Source: Craspedostauros australis
Lineage: Eukaryota; Bacillariophyta; Bacillariophyceae; Mastogloiales; Achnanthaceae
Direction of reading: 5' to 3'
NCBI GenBank assembly: GCA_026770025.1
Contig: JAMXDE010000066.1
Span: 1-64,000, forward strand
Length of the DNA stretch: 64,000 nt
Shown: one piece after another, positions 24,401 to 35,067 of the stretch
How positions within the stretch are numbered: the first letter of the stretch is position 1
Layout: each line of letters begins with the position of its first letter
Position numbers and translations under genes: made by a program
The notes under the pieces: model-generated
The model's input: the letters and a program-made list of their open reading frames with translations, nothing else
Databases searched by the model: none
Told to the model about the DNA's origin: nothing

Positions 24401-24606
24401 GTGACCTCGATGAAGTTGACTCCAATCTCCTCGAAGGAGAGCGAAGATGGCCCGGCCGTTGGGTAGCCTGGCGTGCCATCAAGGATGGCAGAGAGGCTTG
24501 GGTCCTTCAGGTCCGCGGGAAGGGTCTCGAAGGCGAGGGTCCTGTCTCCTGGGCTCCTCTTGGGAGGTGGCCGGTTGGAGACCTGAAGGCGGTTGGTGAC
24601 GGTCAT
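21491..24606 (-). CDS. copia B: gag and start of protease (fossil)
   Basis: Starts at 24606 (MTVTNRLQVSNRPPP) 30 codons inside a leader that follows the LTR and primer site. The first 250 residues are a globular, Glu/Asp-rich gag part; residues about 270-590 are extremely rich in Gly, Pro, His and Asn with many short PHG/PNG-like repeats; residues about 600-830 form a second globular part (a capsid-like helix-rich region); then a Lys/Glu/Gln-rich linker and a protease opening motif with CDGGA. No CCHC zinc knuckle is visible, unlike families A, D and F. The frame is cut at the DNA transposon boundary. Identity as gag is inferred from position and from the protease that follows. Confidence 0.78.
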
Positions 24607-24636
24607 CTTGCAGAGGTCTAAGAGCTTGACAATCTT

Positions 24637-24651
24637 TTGCGACTGTTAATC
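24637..24651 (-). other. primer-binding site of element B
   Basis: In element sense GATTAACAGTCGCAA, directly abutting the LTR. The identical 15 bases abut the LTRs of C (32413-32427) and G (61521-61535). The complement, TTGCGACTGTTAATC, looks like the anticodon arm of a tRNA-Asn(GUU), whose loop is CUGUUAA, suggesting priming by a half-tRNA. Confidence 0.65.
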
Positions 24652-25179
24652 TAATAGAGCCCAAACGTAATGGCTGTTGTCTTGTTGGCTGTTCTTTAGC
24701 TGTAGGCAGAGGCTTGACTGGCAAGCGATCCGGACGAGAGTCTTCTGTTCCACAAGTAGTCAATTTAGAATACTGGTAGATGGTGAAGAAACGTGCGGAT
24801 TATGAGATTAGTGCTATGGTTCTTCTCTTCGAGGGGAATCTCCTGTGGTGTCCTGTATGACAATGCGTGTGGGATGTGTAGCCCGAGTACCGTGGGTCGA
24901 GATCCGTTGTCTGAGTTCTGTGAGAGACAATGGGCGATGATGCGCGTTGCTGTGGCCTTGGTTCCGTGCGTCAGCGTTTTGGCGATGGTGGGTGTCAGAA
25001 ACTTGGTTATCGGAACCCCATTGGTTCCCTGACACGAATTCCGAAGATCTGCTTCAAGGTTCTGGATCTGTCTCCAAACGTGGGGGTCGGTGAAGTATTC
25101 GTTCGACCTACTGGAATACTGACGAGTCGGATGATTCGTAGTCTATCTCGCTAAGATGGATACTAGTTTAGCTCTATTA
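24652..25179 (-). repeat. 5' LTR of element B (about 528 bp)
   Basis: On the plus strand it starts taatagagc and ends gctctatta, a perfect 9-bp inverted end. In length and in its TATTA/TAATA-type ends it matches the LTR of C and the solo LTR at 52474-53093 rather than the TG...CA LTRs of A, D and F. It is followed by acatg and family A pol sequence. Confidence 0.7.
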
Positions 25180-26121
25180 ACATGGTAATCAACAAAACCA
25201 TCGAAATCATTTTCGTCAAATCCGAGCAGAACACAAGCGACGGATTCACCAAGAACATCAAGGCCGACTTACAACGTGAACATGAGAAGTCGTACCTTGA
25301 TACATCGAGAACATTCGAATGACCGAATGCACACAGGAAGGGTGTCGAGATGTACATGTGAGTATATGTCGAGATGTACGTGTATATGTGCATCGTTCAC
25401 CCGCTATTCTCTCATACACACTTGGACGGTATAACTACATTCGTGTCGATAGTATGCTGTGATTCGTCAGAATTACAGTAGAAATGGAACACACGAAAAT
25501 GAGCAGAATTTCTGGAGGAAATTTGCAAATAACGATTTCTAAGAGAATTGGAAGATCGTCCGTCCATCCATCAATGGTACCAAGAGAATCTCGAGGTACT
25601 TCCCAACTAAACCTCAGATGACGATATCATCTGACAGACTACTGCATCACCAATGGAACGTGACATCTGGAGAGCAGAAGGACGCCTACTGACGTCGACA
25701 GGATGTCATCGTGTCACCACGTCGGCATCTGTCTTCAGGTCAGAGCAGGAGGCAAAGATCCGATGACCGAAGGGCATCAAGATCATGGATACAGAAGATG
25801 AAGTTCAAATGGTGAGTACTCATGGAGTAGGAACCAGTAGTAAATGAACGGAGTGTCGAATACGGAGTACGTATCGAACACGGAGTATCGTGTGCGACGA
25901 ACACACGATGTTGAGAGAGAGAGAGAATACGAAGAGCGGCGAGAGAGGATCTCGCACACCGACTCATAGTCAGAGACTCAATCTACGAAACAGATTGAAG
26001 CGCCGAGAGCATCGGGCAAGAGAGGATCGGAGTAGCCAAGTAATGAAATAGCAAGTAGAACGACTATCAACCAACACCGTCTTCCACGATCGTAGGCTTC
26101 CGTGAGCGGAACTTGCCAACA
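25180..26121 (+). mobile_element. copia A2: 3' end of pol plus LTR (fragment)
   Basis: A plus-strand fragment holding the last ~47 codons of a family A pol (VINKTIEIIFVKSEQNTSDG onwards, 25184-25322) and a complete-looking 3' LTR at 25343-26121. The pol piece is nearly identical to the ends of A1 and A4. The rest of the element is not seen: its left side is occupied by element B, which inserted here. To the right, the LTR touches the minus-strand gag fragment A3 directly. Confidence 0.85.
25343..26121 (+). repeat. LTR of family A in plus orientation (about 779 bp)
   Basis: Runs from tgtcgagatg to cttgccaaca, the reverse complement of 13755-14548 with small differences. Contains the pyrimidine-poor gagagagagaga stretch and the ttcccaactaaacctcagatg block shared by all family A LTRs. 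Confidence 0.88.
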
Positions 26122-26229
26122 TCTGTTGTCATGGTTGATGTTCCTGTCCGTGCGCTCGCGCCGGGTGTTGCTGTTGATGGTTGATAGGCTGTCTGCTGAC
26201 CTTCTCTCTCTGTCTGTCTGCTCGTCTCT
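26122..26229 (-). mobile_element. copia A3: gag fragment, left part
   Basis: Minus-strand sequence related to the N-terminal region of family A gag. It ends at the target duplication TCTCT of element C; its other part lies at 32958-33276 beyond that element. Broken fossil, reported as position only. Confidence 0.6.
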
Positions 26230-26759
26230 TGTTATCTCGTTATCGTACACAGCGAAATCACACGAGTCCTTCAAGAGAGATCAAGTCTTTCAGGACACGG
26301 GTGACGAGCTGTTGAGTGAAGACACTGATTGGGTTGAGTGACTTCTGGTTCTATGTTATCTTCATTGAGTTGTATCTCACGTTGCTCTCTTCAAGGTCAG
26401 CTCTCAGTCATTGCACCTCTGCGATCTTGTTCTGATGTGGAGATGACCCATGATGTGGCGATGATGTCTTCTGTGTCGACGTCACTCGTCACCGTTCCAT
26501 GGCTCTGTCGATTCCACATTCCATTGATGATGCTTGAGGTTGTCGAGTGTGTTGTCATTTCAGGTTTAGTTGGGAGGTATATCAGGTCGGATTGGACATC
26601 ACATGTTTGCCGGGCGATGGCCAGACCGAATCTCTGATGTTCTCTCTAGTGTGTCCCTCTTATGCCGAAAATCATGTGTCGGAGTAAAGCATCGTTTCAG
26701 CACATACCGGGACAGACTAATCAGAAAACGAATCAGGTGAATAAAGCATTGTGCTAATA
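26230..26759 (-). repeat. 3' LTR of element C
   Basis: Plus-strand ends tgttatctcg and gtgctaata; in element sense TATTAGCAC...GAGATAACA, an atypical LTR start shared with other elements of this lineage here. Preceded by target duplication tctct at 26225-26229. Confidence 0.9.
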
Positions 26760-26784
26760 CTCCCCGAAACGTATCTTTTCGCAG

Positions 26785-29700
26785 TCACTTGTTGTGGTTG
26801 GGATCGGTGTTGCCCTTCCAAAACAATAGTGGTTGGATGAGGTCCCAGAAAACCGACCGTGGAAGGAATTTTGTGAGGATGTCGGCGATGTTCTGGTTTC
26901 CCTTGATCTTGATGAAGTACATCGTCCCAGCGGCGATGGCCGATCAGACTCGGTGGTAGGCCAGTGCGTTGTGTCTCTTGGATAGTACACTGGTTGGGAT
27001 GGTGGAGGATGTGACTACGCTCTGGTTGTCACCAAAGAGCCAGCTTGGGCCGTCCACAGGTATTCCCATTTCGCACAGCATCAGGCGGATGGACAGGATC
27101 TGTTCTGTCGCCAACCGTGCTGCCACGAACTCTGATCCGTAGGTGGCTGTCTCCACGGTGGACTGTCGCTTCGAGAACCATTCGATGGGTGTTTGGTTTA
27201 TGAGATGCACGATACCGGTTGCTGATTTCCCAGTCACCTTGCAGTGCATGAGATTTGCATCAACGAAAGTCGTGGTACGTACGGGTTTGCCTTTGGCTGT
27301 TGGTGCATCCGCTGGCAGCTCCTCTCGGTTGGGTCCGTACACAGAGTACATCCATTCGTGTTGTGGGATGTCGTAGTGTTCTTCATGGTTGGGGATTCCG
27401 GTTCGGAAGCGGATGGAGGCGTCTGGGTATTTGCGAAGGTACCCATAGATGCGCTTCACTCTGTCCATGTGTCCTGCTCTTGGTGATGCACGGAAACGGG
27501 AGAGAGTCATGACCGCCACATGTATGTCGATCCTTCCCAGAGACACACACCATTGGAGTGCTCCGATCAACGACATGTACTTGGTTCGATCGATCTCCCC
27601 GAGCTCAGGTGTCGTATCGAGCTCAGGACTGTCGTCCTTGTCCATGGGGCAGCTGGTCTTGTTGGGTGGTCCGTCGAACATCTGTTCGTAGTTCGTGAGC
27701 ATGCGTTTGATGTAGGAACGCGCGCTGATTTTCATTGTGTCGTCGCTGTCTCTTCCGAAGTCTGCTCCTAGATGGTAGGAGATGGGGCCGACACCCTTGA
27801 GCTTGTAACCATACTGTGAAGTGAGAGTGTCGAAGAAGGAGCGTGGGTCAGACATGACCGCCATGAGATCGTCCACGTATACACATACGTATTCCCAGTG
27901 CGGACCTGCATCACGCATCCATACATCAGGGTCAGACCTGCACTGCTGGAAGCCCATGTCTCGGAGAGTATCTGCCAGCGCTTCGTGGAAGCGAGCTCCG
28001 GATGTCCGAAGGCCGTAGAGCGCCTTGACAATCGTGAGCATGTGGCCTGCGTGCTCCCCGAACTCGTCACCGGCTACGAAGCAGATCTTCTCCTTCGTGT
28101 ATGCCTCCAGGTAGGCGTTTCCAATGTCGCCGACCATGGTCTTGAGTCCGTTCAGTTCGCCAGCGAGTAGGGCGATTCGGAGTGACTGCAAGCTGACAAC
28201 TCCGGCGTAGGAGGAGTCCTTGCATGGATCCGTCAGGTGGCCACCTGCCACACATCGTGCTCGGTGTCGGAGGTCGTGCTTGACTGCATAGACCCATTGC
28301 AATCGGATCTGTTGGTATCCGTCTGGAACGGTCTTGGTCTTGCCAAGCGATCGGAATGTCTCATATCCGAAGAGCTGTTCCATCTCGGTACGTTCCGCAT
28401 CCGTCCAGAGCGTGTTGCCGTTGCGTTTGTCGAGGCGCACGGCTTCTTGGTGATTGCGTGGTACCTGTACACCAAACTGGTAGATGGGTGCGTTGGTGTG
28501 CTTCTTGGCCTTGTTGATAGAGGTCTTGCGCTCCATTCGAGCCTGTCGGTCAGAGAGCTTCTTCAGCCGTTTCCATCCAGGCTGATCGAGCAATCCGTTC
28601 TTCCGGCCGTATGCCGCACATGATACAGGATCGTCTTGCAACATGGTGGAGAGTGGTTCGGACGTTGTTGATCCGTCATCCCATTTTACAATGACATTGT
28701 ATCGGGACCCCTTGTAGGTCTTGGCGTTCGGAGTGAGAGGTCCTTCGTGGCCGATGATGCCTTGGAATCCCCATACTCCGTCTTCGTCGTCTTCGTTGCG
28801 TTCGAGCTGCTGTTCGATGATGTCGGACAGCTGGACGTAGGAGATGAGTTCGTTGGTGGCTCCATCGTCGAAGGCGAGCAACATCTTGATTCGCTGATGG
28901 TTCGCTGCATCCGCGTCATTGACGCGTTGGATGACTTCGGCCTTGACTCTCTGCCCGTCGCGATCGTACAGGAAGGTCTTGCCGATGAGATCCTCTGGTG
29001 TGAATCGAGGGATGGAGACTCTTGCCATGTCCGTCGTTCCAGGATCGGACTCCGCAGAAGCGAAAAGAACGGCGTCTCCGAGGGAATGGACAACTGGTTG
29101 CATTCCATCAGGCACTGGGACGTCGTCGTCAAGCTCCCCATCATCAGGTGGGTTCGTGTCCGAGCCGTCTTCCTCCCCAACGTCGGCCAGGGGAAAGTCG
29201 ACGCGCAGGTTGCGGGAGCCGTGCTCGTCGGCTGCACGGATCGAGGATCGAGGGAGGAGCTGTTGGGTGTCATCGTCCAACACCCAGAAGGTGAGTTCGT
29301 CACCCTTGTGGAGACAGGGTCCGGCCCATCTCCCCTTCCGCTCCTTGGACTGGCTGGGAAAGCCAGGTTTCTCAACGCGGTAGTACACCGGCTGCCACCA
29401 GCGGTAGGCAAGGAACTTGCTCACATCGGGACGGTGTCCGTAGGCTGCCTGCATCGGCGTGACGTTACCCGCCGTGCGCTGAGCCAAGTGGTTGAATAGC
29501 ACAATGACATACATGGTGCATATGAGCCAGAAGCGAGCAGGTGTGCCCGTTCTATCCATGATGCCGTTTGTCATGCGCTTGATGTCTTGGATACGCCTCT
29601 CTGCGGCGTTCTGGTGCTGGTGCTCCGGCTCGCTCTGATGGTCAGCGATGGAGTACTGTCGGAGGATGTCTTGCACCTTGAATCCGATCTCGGATTTCGC

Positions 29701-32175
29701 GTTGTCGGATATCAGGAGGTCAGGAGCTCCGTGACGCCGGATGAAGTCTTGGAGAGTGGAAGCGACTTGCTTCTCGGATGTCATGGGGAATCCTGCGGTG
29801 AAGCGAGAATCCACGGCCACGTACACTTGCATCATTGTGCTGCCACCATGTCCTGGCACACCATCGTCGTGTGCAGGTGTGTCAGAGAACAACGTGTCCA
29901 TGGCAACAGTCTCGTGGAGCCTGTCCACGTTCGCGGCAGGGAACCGGGTCTTGTAGTGCTTTCGCATGGTGAACCGCTCGGAGGTGCGGTACCATTGGGA
30001 CGTGCACTTGAGAGTGTCTTGGACTCTTCTGGCCGGGATCCATCCGAAGTACGGACGGAGGGCCTCATAGTCGATCGTCGGCTTCGCACGAGTGATGGCG
30101 CTTTGCTGTGGGGCACCGGTCTCACTGGTGAACACTTCGATGGAGTCTGGTGACTGGACGCCGTCGTCTGGGACACCATCGGAGATCCCATCCAGCAAAG
30201 TGAACTCGTGATCAAGAGTGGATGGGTCCCACTCTTCGTCGGCAGTGAAGTCCACGTGAGGGTACGTGTCAATCTCCTTGCGTGTGGGAGGCCTCATGTC
30301 CATGTAGGACAGGCCCTGTCGGATGGAGAGAGGTATCACATGCCCATCAGGCACGACGATTGTCTGTCGCCCTCCAGGGAGTTCGCAAGGACGCTCGTTG
30401 ACATCGAGACCGAATGCACCGAGCTGATTCGTCGAGTGAATCGTCTTGCCCTTTCCATAGAGGGCGTATTGGTGGAACTTCGCGATGATAGGTCCCTCGG
30501 TGGACATGACGAGTCCAGCGACTGTTCCGATGTCCAGGTTGACGATTGCGGTGTCTCCAATTCCGCTGATGTCGGCGGTATGGTTGGTACGGCTGATGAT
30601 AGTCACATCATCGCCTGCCAATCCTCCATTCGCTCCGCTGTCGATCAGGGAACCGGACTTCGCAACATCGGTCTTGTTGAAGCTGTATTGCAGGACTGTG
30701 GCCTGAACAGCACGGTAGACCTTGCCCTGGATGATCACTTCGTCAGAAGTGTTGGTGTTGGTCGTGGCATTGGCCAGCATGCGCTTGATGGCATCGCCAG
30801 GGATTTCGTCAGAACCGGCGCTGCCGGAGGTCGAGGTGGACTTGGCTTGCCCACCACCCCCATTGCCAGTGGCGGATGTCTTGTTGGCCTGCCTGTTCGA
30901 TGTATCCCTGGTGTACTTGGGGTCCCAAGTACCCTTGGACTGCATGTGGGCCTTCTTCTGATCCCATGTCATTTGCTTCCATTCGTTGTCTGGGATTCGC
31001 TTGTTCGTGCTCTTGTTCTTGGATTGGTTGGTCTTGTTCTCGTTGGTGCTTGCGTCCTTGCTTGTGTTGTTGACCCTACGCTTGGCCTTGTTGCGTGGGA
31101 CGCGGAGATCGTTGCGCTGTGCGGATCTGCGAACTACGCCAAGGAAGGCATCGAAGTCCAGCCTGAAGTTGGTCTTTCCTGTTGCCAACGCCAAGTTGCT
31201 CTGGAGAGCATCGGCGTCGTCGAGGGAACGAAAGAGATCGGCGTCAGGGGTGATGGCCTCCTTGAGCCACTGGAGCTTCCAGTCCTCAGAGACAGGTGCA
31301 TCTTGGATCTCTTCGAGGTCGTTGATCTTGCTGAGCCAGCTGTTCACGAAGGCTTCGCGGCTGCCGTTCCAGGAGTGGTTCAGCTTGAGGTTTCGGATCT
31401 CCTCCTGGATCAGCTGGGCCTTGTTGGCTGCAGCTACTCCGGTTGCATACTCTTCACGGAGCATGGTATACACCCCATGACCGTTCTCGTCATCGGCGTA
31501 TGCCTGGAGACAGTTGCGGCTCTTCGTGGTTCTGAGGCAGTGGGTCAAGACGTAGAAGAGGAAGGTGCGCTGCTTGTCGAACAGCTCAGACTCATCTTGG
31601 GTCGGGAGGTACTCGGGGTCCACGACGTTCTTCACACCGTGCGCTGCAGCGGTGGCTCGAAGACGTCGATCAAAGACCATGAACTGGTCATCGCTCTTCA
31701 GGATCGGATAGTCGCTGAGGTTCCGCTTGATGCCCTTGTCGAAGGCAGTGGCTCCATCAGAGACAGGTTCAGGTGGTGGTGGTGGTGTCACCATGGACGA
31801 CATGGTGGGTTCGGGTGTCGGCATGGAGGCATCCACGCGCTTCTTGAGTTCAGCTCTCATGAAGGTCTGGAGCCTCGCAGCGTTCAGGTCAAGCCAGACG
31901 GAGTCGCCGTCGCCAGCTTGCGCGTCATACCACATTGGGAGTGCGAGGATCTTGCGAATGTGCAACGCAGTCAATCGGCATGAGTATGGGTCTCCCGAGG
32001 TGGGAGTGATGTCGCGATGAAGACCGTCGAGGTCTTCCTTGGTGAGGAAGGTGAGGTCGTCAACGTTCTCCACCGCTGCGTCGATGATAACGCGGCGATG
32101 GTCGGAGTCGTCGGAGATACCCACGGCCTTGAGGACGTGGTTCAGGATGGTGATGGGGTTGTTGGGTTCTGTCAT
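26785..32175 (-). CDS. gag-pol coding region of copia element C (fossil)
   Basis: About 1,797 codons in element sense. The N-terminal gag shares with element G the block IKR N(L/I)SDYP...RRLRATAAAHG and TTKSR, near residues 170-240. No CCHC knuckle is visible in gag; a Gly/Asn/Thr-rich, basic linker follows instead. Then protease with IDSGANGGLAG near residue 515, integrase with HHCC-less lead-in, DNAKSE and NAAERRIQDIKR in the core, a GKGR-type capping block (KGRWAGPCLHKGD), reverse transcriptase with LQWVYAVKHDLRHRARCVAGG and CVYVDDLMAVM, and RNase H with WFSKRQSTVETATYGSEFVAA. Domain order is copia. About one break. It is a distinct lineage from A and D, closer to B and G by primer site and LTR type. 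Confidence 0.88.
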
Positions 32176-32412
32176 CTTGTTCGGTTCGTCACGGAGAAGC
32201 GGATACGCTGTGCTCAGTGTGTTCGTTTGTTCGGTTCGTCACGGAGAAGCGGATACGCTGTGCTCGGTGTGTTCGGGTGCGCTGCCTTGGGAGGCTCTTG
32301 TTGTTGTTCGGTTCTTGCTTCACGTCGTCACGTGATGCAATTGGTTCGGTGCTGATGGGATCAGCTCGGTGGGTTGGAGGTGTTTTCACGCAGTCAGGTC
32401 AGGACGTAGTGC

Positions 32413-32427
32413 TTGCGACTGTTAATC
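32413..32427 (-). other. primer-binding site of element C
   Basis: GATTAACAGTCGCAA in element sense, directly after the LTR; identical to the sites of B and G. Complementary to a likely tRNA-Asn anticodon arm. Confidence 0.65.
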
Positions 32428-32957
32428 TGTTATCTCGTTATCGTACACAGCGAAATCACACGAGTCCTTCAAGAGAGATCAAGTCTTTCAGGACACGGGT
32501 GACGAGCTGTTGAGTGAAGACACTGATTGGGTTGAGTGACTTCTGGTTCTATGTTATCTTCATTGAGTTGTATCTCACGTTGCTCTCTTCAAGGTCAGCT
32601 CTCAGTCATTGCACCTCTGCGATCTTGTTCTGATGTGGAGATGACCCATGATGTGGCGATGATGTCTTCTGTGTCGACGTCACTCGTCACCGTTCCATGG
32701 CTCTGTCGATTCCACATTCCATTGATGATGCTTGAGGTTGTCGAGTGTGTTGTCATTTCAGGTTTAGTTGGGAGGTATATCAGGTCGGATTGGACATCAC
32801 ATGTTTGCCGGGCGATGGCCAGACCGAATCTCTGATGTTCTCTCTAGTGTGTCCCTCTTATGCCGAAAATCATGTGTCGGAGTAAAGCATCGTTTCAGCA
32901 CATACCGGGACAGACTAATCAGAAAACGAATCAGGTGAATAAAGCATTGTGCTAATA
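32428..32957 (-). repeat. 5' LTR of element C
   Basis: Same sequence as 26230-26759. Followed by target duplication tctct at 32958-32962. Confidence 0.92.
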
Positions 32958-33415
32958 TCTCTTGTTCGTAGGCTTCGATCTTAATTGCTGTTGCCTCTGC
33001 TCTCGGTGTCTCTTCTGTCTCGGTTCTTGCTGCCGGTCTTGGTTCTTCTCTCTGTCGTCTGCCAGCTGTATCCGCGATACGCTGCGCTCTCTCTTGTTCT
33101 GTCTCGTCAATCGCTGCTTCTTGGATTGGTGTTGGGAGTGTTGGCGCGCCTTGCTCTCCTTCTGTCTCTTCCTCGATCACCGGTGTGAGAGGGTATTCAG
33201 TCTCTTTGGACTTTTTGCTCATTCAGCCATTCGGTTCTGTCACGCAGGGCTCTCTCGACCTATCGTTTATAAACGTGTTAGAAAACTCTGCGCACGGAGA
33301 TGGACTGAAGTCTTGCTGTTCTGTTGTTTGTTAGTTGTTATTGATTGTAGGACGACGGGTTGTATGAGACAAACAGATTAGCACTTCTTCTTTGCATTGT
33401 TGTCATCACGCCATA
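32958..33415 (-). mobile_element. copia A3: gag start, leader and LTR remnant
   Basis: A minus-strand frame beginning at 33222 (MSKKSKETEYPLTPV) has the same acidic, Arg/Glu-rich style as the start of the A1 gag, including an ID ETE(Q/E)ER block. Upstream (right) the leader is the same length as in A1 and holds the 12-bp palindrome CGTTTATAAACG at 33265-33276, followed by tgttagaaaactctgcgcacgg, which resembles the LTR end tgttggcaagttctgctcacgg. Only about 140 bp of LTR-like sequence follows before the MITE. Broken, older relative of A1. Confidence 0.65.
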
Positions 33416-34004
33416 TCCCTAATGAGAAATTTGTCACTGCTTTTGGGTTCGCATCAACAGCACTATTTGGCCTCCACGTGTAGGTGGTGAGATCGCATGC
33501 CAGACCAACATGGTCCTCCAGTGTGGTGGCTTCTCTCATTGTTTAACTGGAACCTTCTGGCGCAGGCAATTTCGGCTGCAAACAAGGCCACATAAGGAAT
33601 TCAGAACCCTAAGGACATACCCCATAAATAATTATTTATCAAAAAGCCGGAACGCTTCGTGCATAGACACTGTTGAAAGACAATGATTGGATGACAATCG
33701 CAGACTTCGCTTGGAAATAGCACTGAAACAAGTTCTGCGAAGCACCGGAAGGTCTAACCGCAGTCGGAAACCAAAAGAAGCACCAACGCCAATTCTGGAG
33801 AAACAAAAATCAAAAGTTTTGAGGACACAAAAGCGCCTCTCCGCGATAACGCTGTGTGGAAGTCGAAAACACAGTCTCAGTACCACCTCAGCTGACCGAT
33901 GCGAACACAAAAGAGGTGACAAATGTGGCACATCGATCCAAATTTGTCACATCAATGTGAAGTGCCAAATTTGTCACATCGGGGGCCCAAAATCTCATTA
34001 GGGA
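33416..34004. mobile_element. MITE-like element with TIRs, about 589 bp
   Basis: Inverted ends TCCCTAATGAGA at 33416 and its complement ending 34004, each flanked by TA; counting the shared ATA the inverted match is 15 bases. The motif aaatttgtcac occurs inside the left end and three times (aaat(g/t)tgtcaca or its complement) near the right end. No transposase frame. A TA duplication would suit a Tc1/mariner-type non-autonomous element; this is an inference from size and TA flanks. Confidence 0.6.
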
Positions 34005-34333
34005 TATTGCGGATGGCACACATCTTTCCTGCATTTGGTGCGGTTCACAACCATCTCGAATTGCTCTTTCACTCGACAATTCCTCCATGATGTTGCGTGT
34101 TGTTTCGGTCTGTTCATCGCACATTCCCATGTTGGTTTCTCATCAACTTCTTCTGAGATTCGCATCAACATTAAAAGTTTCATTCTTCTGTAGACTTCAG
34201 TACTAAGTCATTGTTCTTCTCTTGACATGAAGATTCCACGTCAGGATCGGAATCTTCTTCATACCACGTCACATAGTCGTCTGGTCACATTTTGTTGTTT
34301 TCCTCCTTGAGTCACGAGTGTTGAGTCACGAGT
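34005..34333. other. spacer, no gene recognised
   Basis: A/T-rich, with the short direct repeat gagtcacgagt at about 34312 and 34324. Nothing else recognised. Confidence 0.4.
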
Positions 34334-34798
34334 TCACAGTCTCACATTTTCTCGTTTGGTCGTCACCGACACACACATCAGTGTCACGGTGATTGGAACG
34401 AAGCATCGAACACACACATTTTGACAGATCTCTACGGCTGCTGCGCCTCTGATTGCGACTTCCGATCGGACTTGAGCGGCTGCGTTCGCGACTGGCATGC
34501 TGACTTCTTGTGGCACGTAGTTGTTCGCTTTGTTGAACGTGTCGATGCTTGTCCAATCGGTTCGCGCGGTGATGGTGTTGGATCTCGCGTATGCGAAGAT
34601 GCGGAGGATGTTGGTGATGTTGATTGATGACAGCGTTGGCAAAAGCGCCAATGCCGCCACGATGGTGACGTACGGATTGCGGATTGCACTATCGATTCTT
34701 CCGAGTTTCTCTCTGAGGAACGCCATCTCTTTGTCATCGAGCTGAACCAGCTCTTGGATGATCTTGTTGAAGGTGTTGATGTTGGTTGGACGGTCCAT
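34334..34798 (-). CDS. hypothetical small protein (154 aa)
   Basis: Starts with MDRPTNINTFNKIIQELVQ at 34798. Residues 5-40 look like an amphipathic helix (LDDKEMAFLREKLGRID); residues 42-65 are hydrophobic (VTIVAALALLPTLSSINITN) and could be a membrane segment or a buried helix; the C-terminal end is Val/Cys-rich (VCVRCFVPITVTLMCVSVTTK). I recognise no family. It lies in the host island, divergent from the SRR1-like gene, with about 270 bases between the two starts. An overlapping longer antisense frame exists, but its composition is unlike a protein. Whether this is a real gene is uncertain; introns cannot be excluded. Confidence 0.35.
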   Translation of the reverse strand: MDRPTNINTFNKIIQELVQLDDKEMAFLREKLGRIDSAIRNPYVTIVAALALLPTLSSINITNILRIFAYARSNTITARTDWTSIDTFNKANNYVPQEVSMPVANAAAQVRSEVAIRGAAAVEICQNVCVRCFVPITVTLMCVSVTTKRENVRL

Positions 34799-35067
34799 GG
34801 TGATAGCTCGTAAGATGGTAAAAGGTGGTGTGGTGTTGGGTGTTGCTCAGTGTTGGTAAGCACAACTCTTAATCTGTCAAACATGTACAAGTAACTACGG
34901 AAGACGTATTGGCCCGTTGTTGCGTGCCCTGGTCGGAGCTCTTGCTGGTTATTTGTGAGTGTTGTCCGAAGACAACCTCCGACTAGTATTTGACTAGTAC
35001 GATTAGTAAAGAAGTAAGAAGTAAGGAATTCAGTGAGAATTGTCAAAAATGATGGATGAAGGCGACC
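34799..35067. promoter_or_regulatory. divergent intergenic region, duplicated at 52092-52278
   Basis: Between the starts of the hypothetical gene and the SRR1-like gene. The part from 34890 (acaagtaacta) through 35030 is repeated at 52092-52240, including acgtattggcccgttgttgcgtgccctgg and the tccgaagacaa block, with scattered differences. This is the expected place for promoters of both genes; no TATA box or known factor site is claimed. Confidence 0.4.

Larger units (their letters stand above)
14549..25179 (-). mobile_element. Ty1/copia element B, interrupted by a DNA transposon
   Basis: Minus strand. From the right: LTR 24652-25179, primer site 24637-24651, gag-protease 21491-24606, then a 4.7-kb foreign insertion (16779-21487), then the rest of protease and integrase (14549-16775). 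The left edge is cut by the LTR of A1, and no reverse transcriptase or second LTR of B is seen in the window. The right LTR edge lies inside family A copy A2 (after the LTR comes acatg and then A2 pol sequence), so B inserted into A2. Element B is therefore broken, with two younger elements in or against it. Confidence 0.85.
26230..32957 (-). mobile_element. Ty1/copia element C, nearly whole, with TCTCT target duplication
   Basis: LTRs at 26230-26759 and 32428-32957 (530 bp each) read identically over the stretches I compared. A TCTCT duplication lies just outside both. Internal parts in element sense: primer site, leader with a 40-bp direct repeat, gag-pol of about 1,800 codons. It inserted into family A gag sequence (A3). 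LTR identity implies a very recent insertion. The coding region has about one break. Confidence 0.93.

Noticed and set aside
30208-31983. A 591-codon plus frame inside element C
   Set aside because: Antisense to gag-pol of C with no recognisable domain; its length reflects the low stop content of the opposite strand.
33687-34001. A 104-codon plus frame within the MITE-like element
   Set aside because: Basic, low-complexity translation with no transposase motif; it ends in the TIR and is likely chance.
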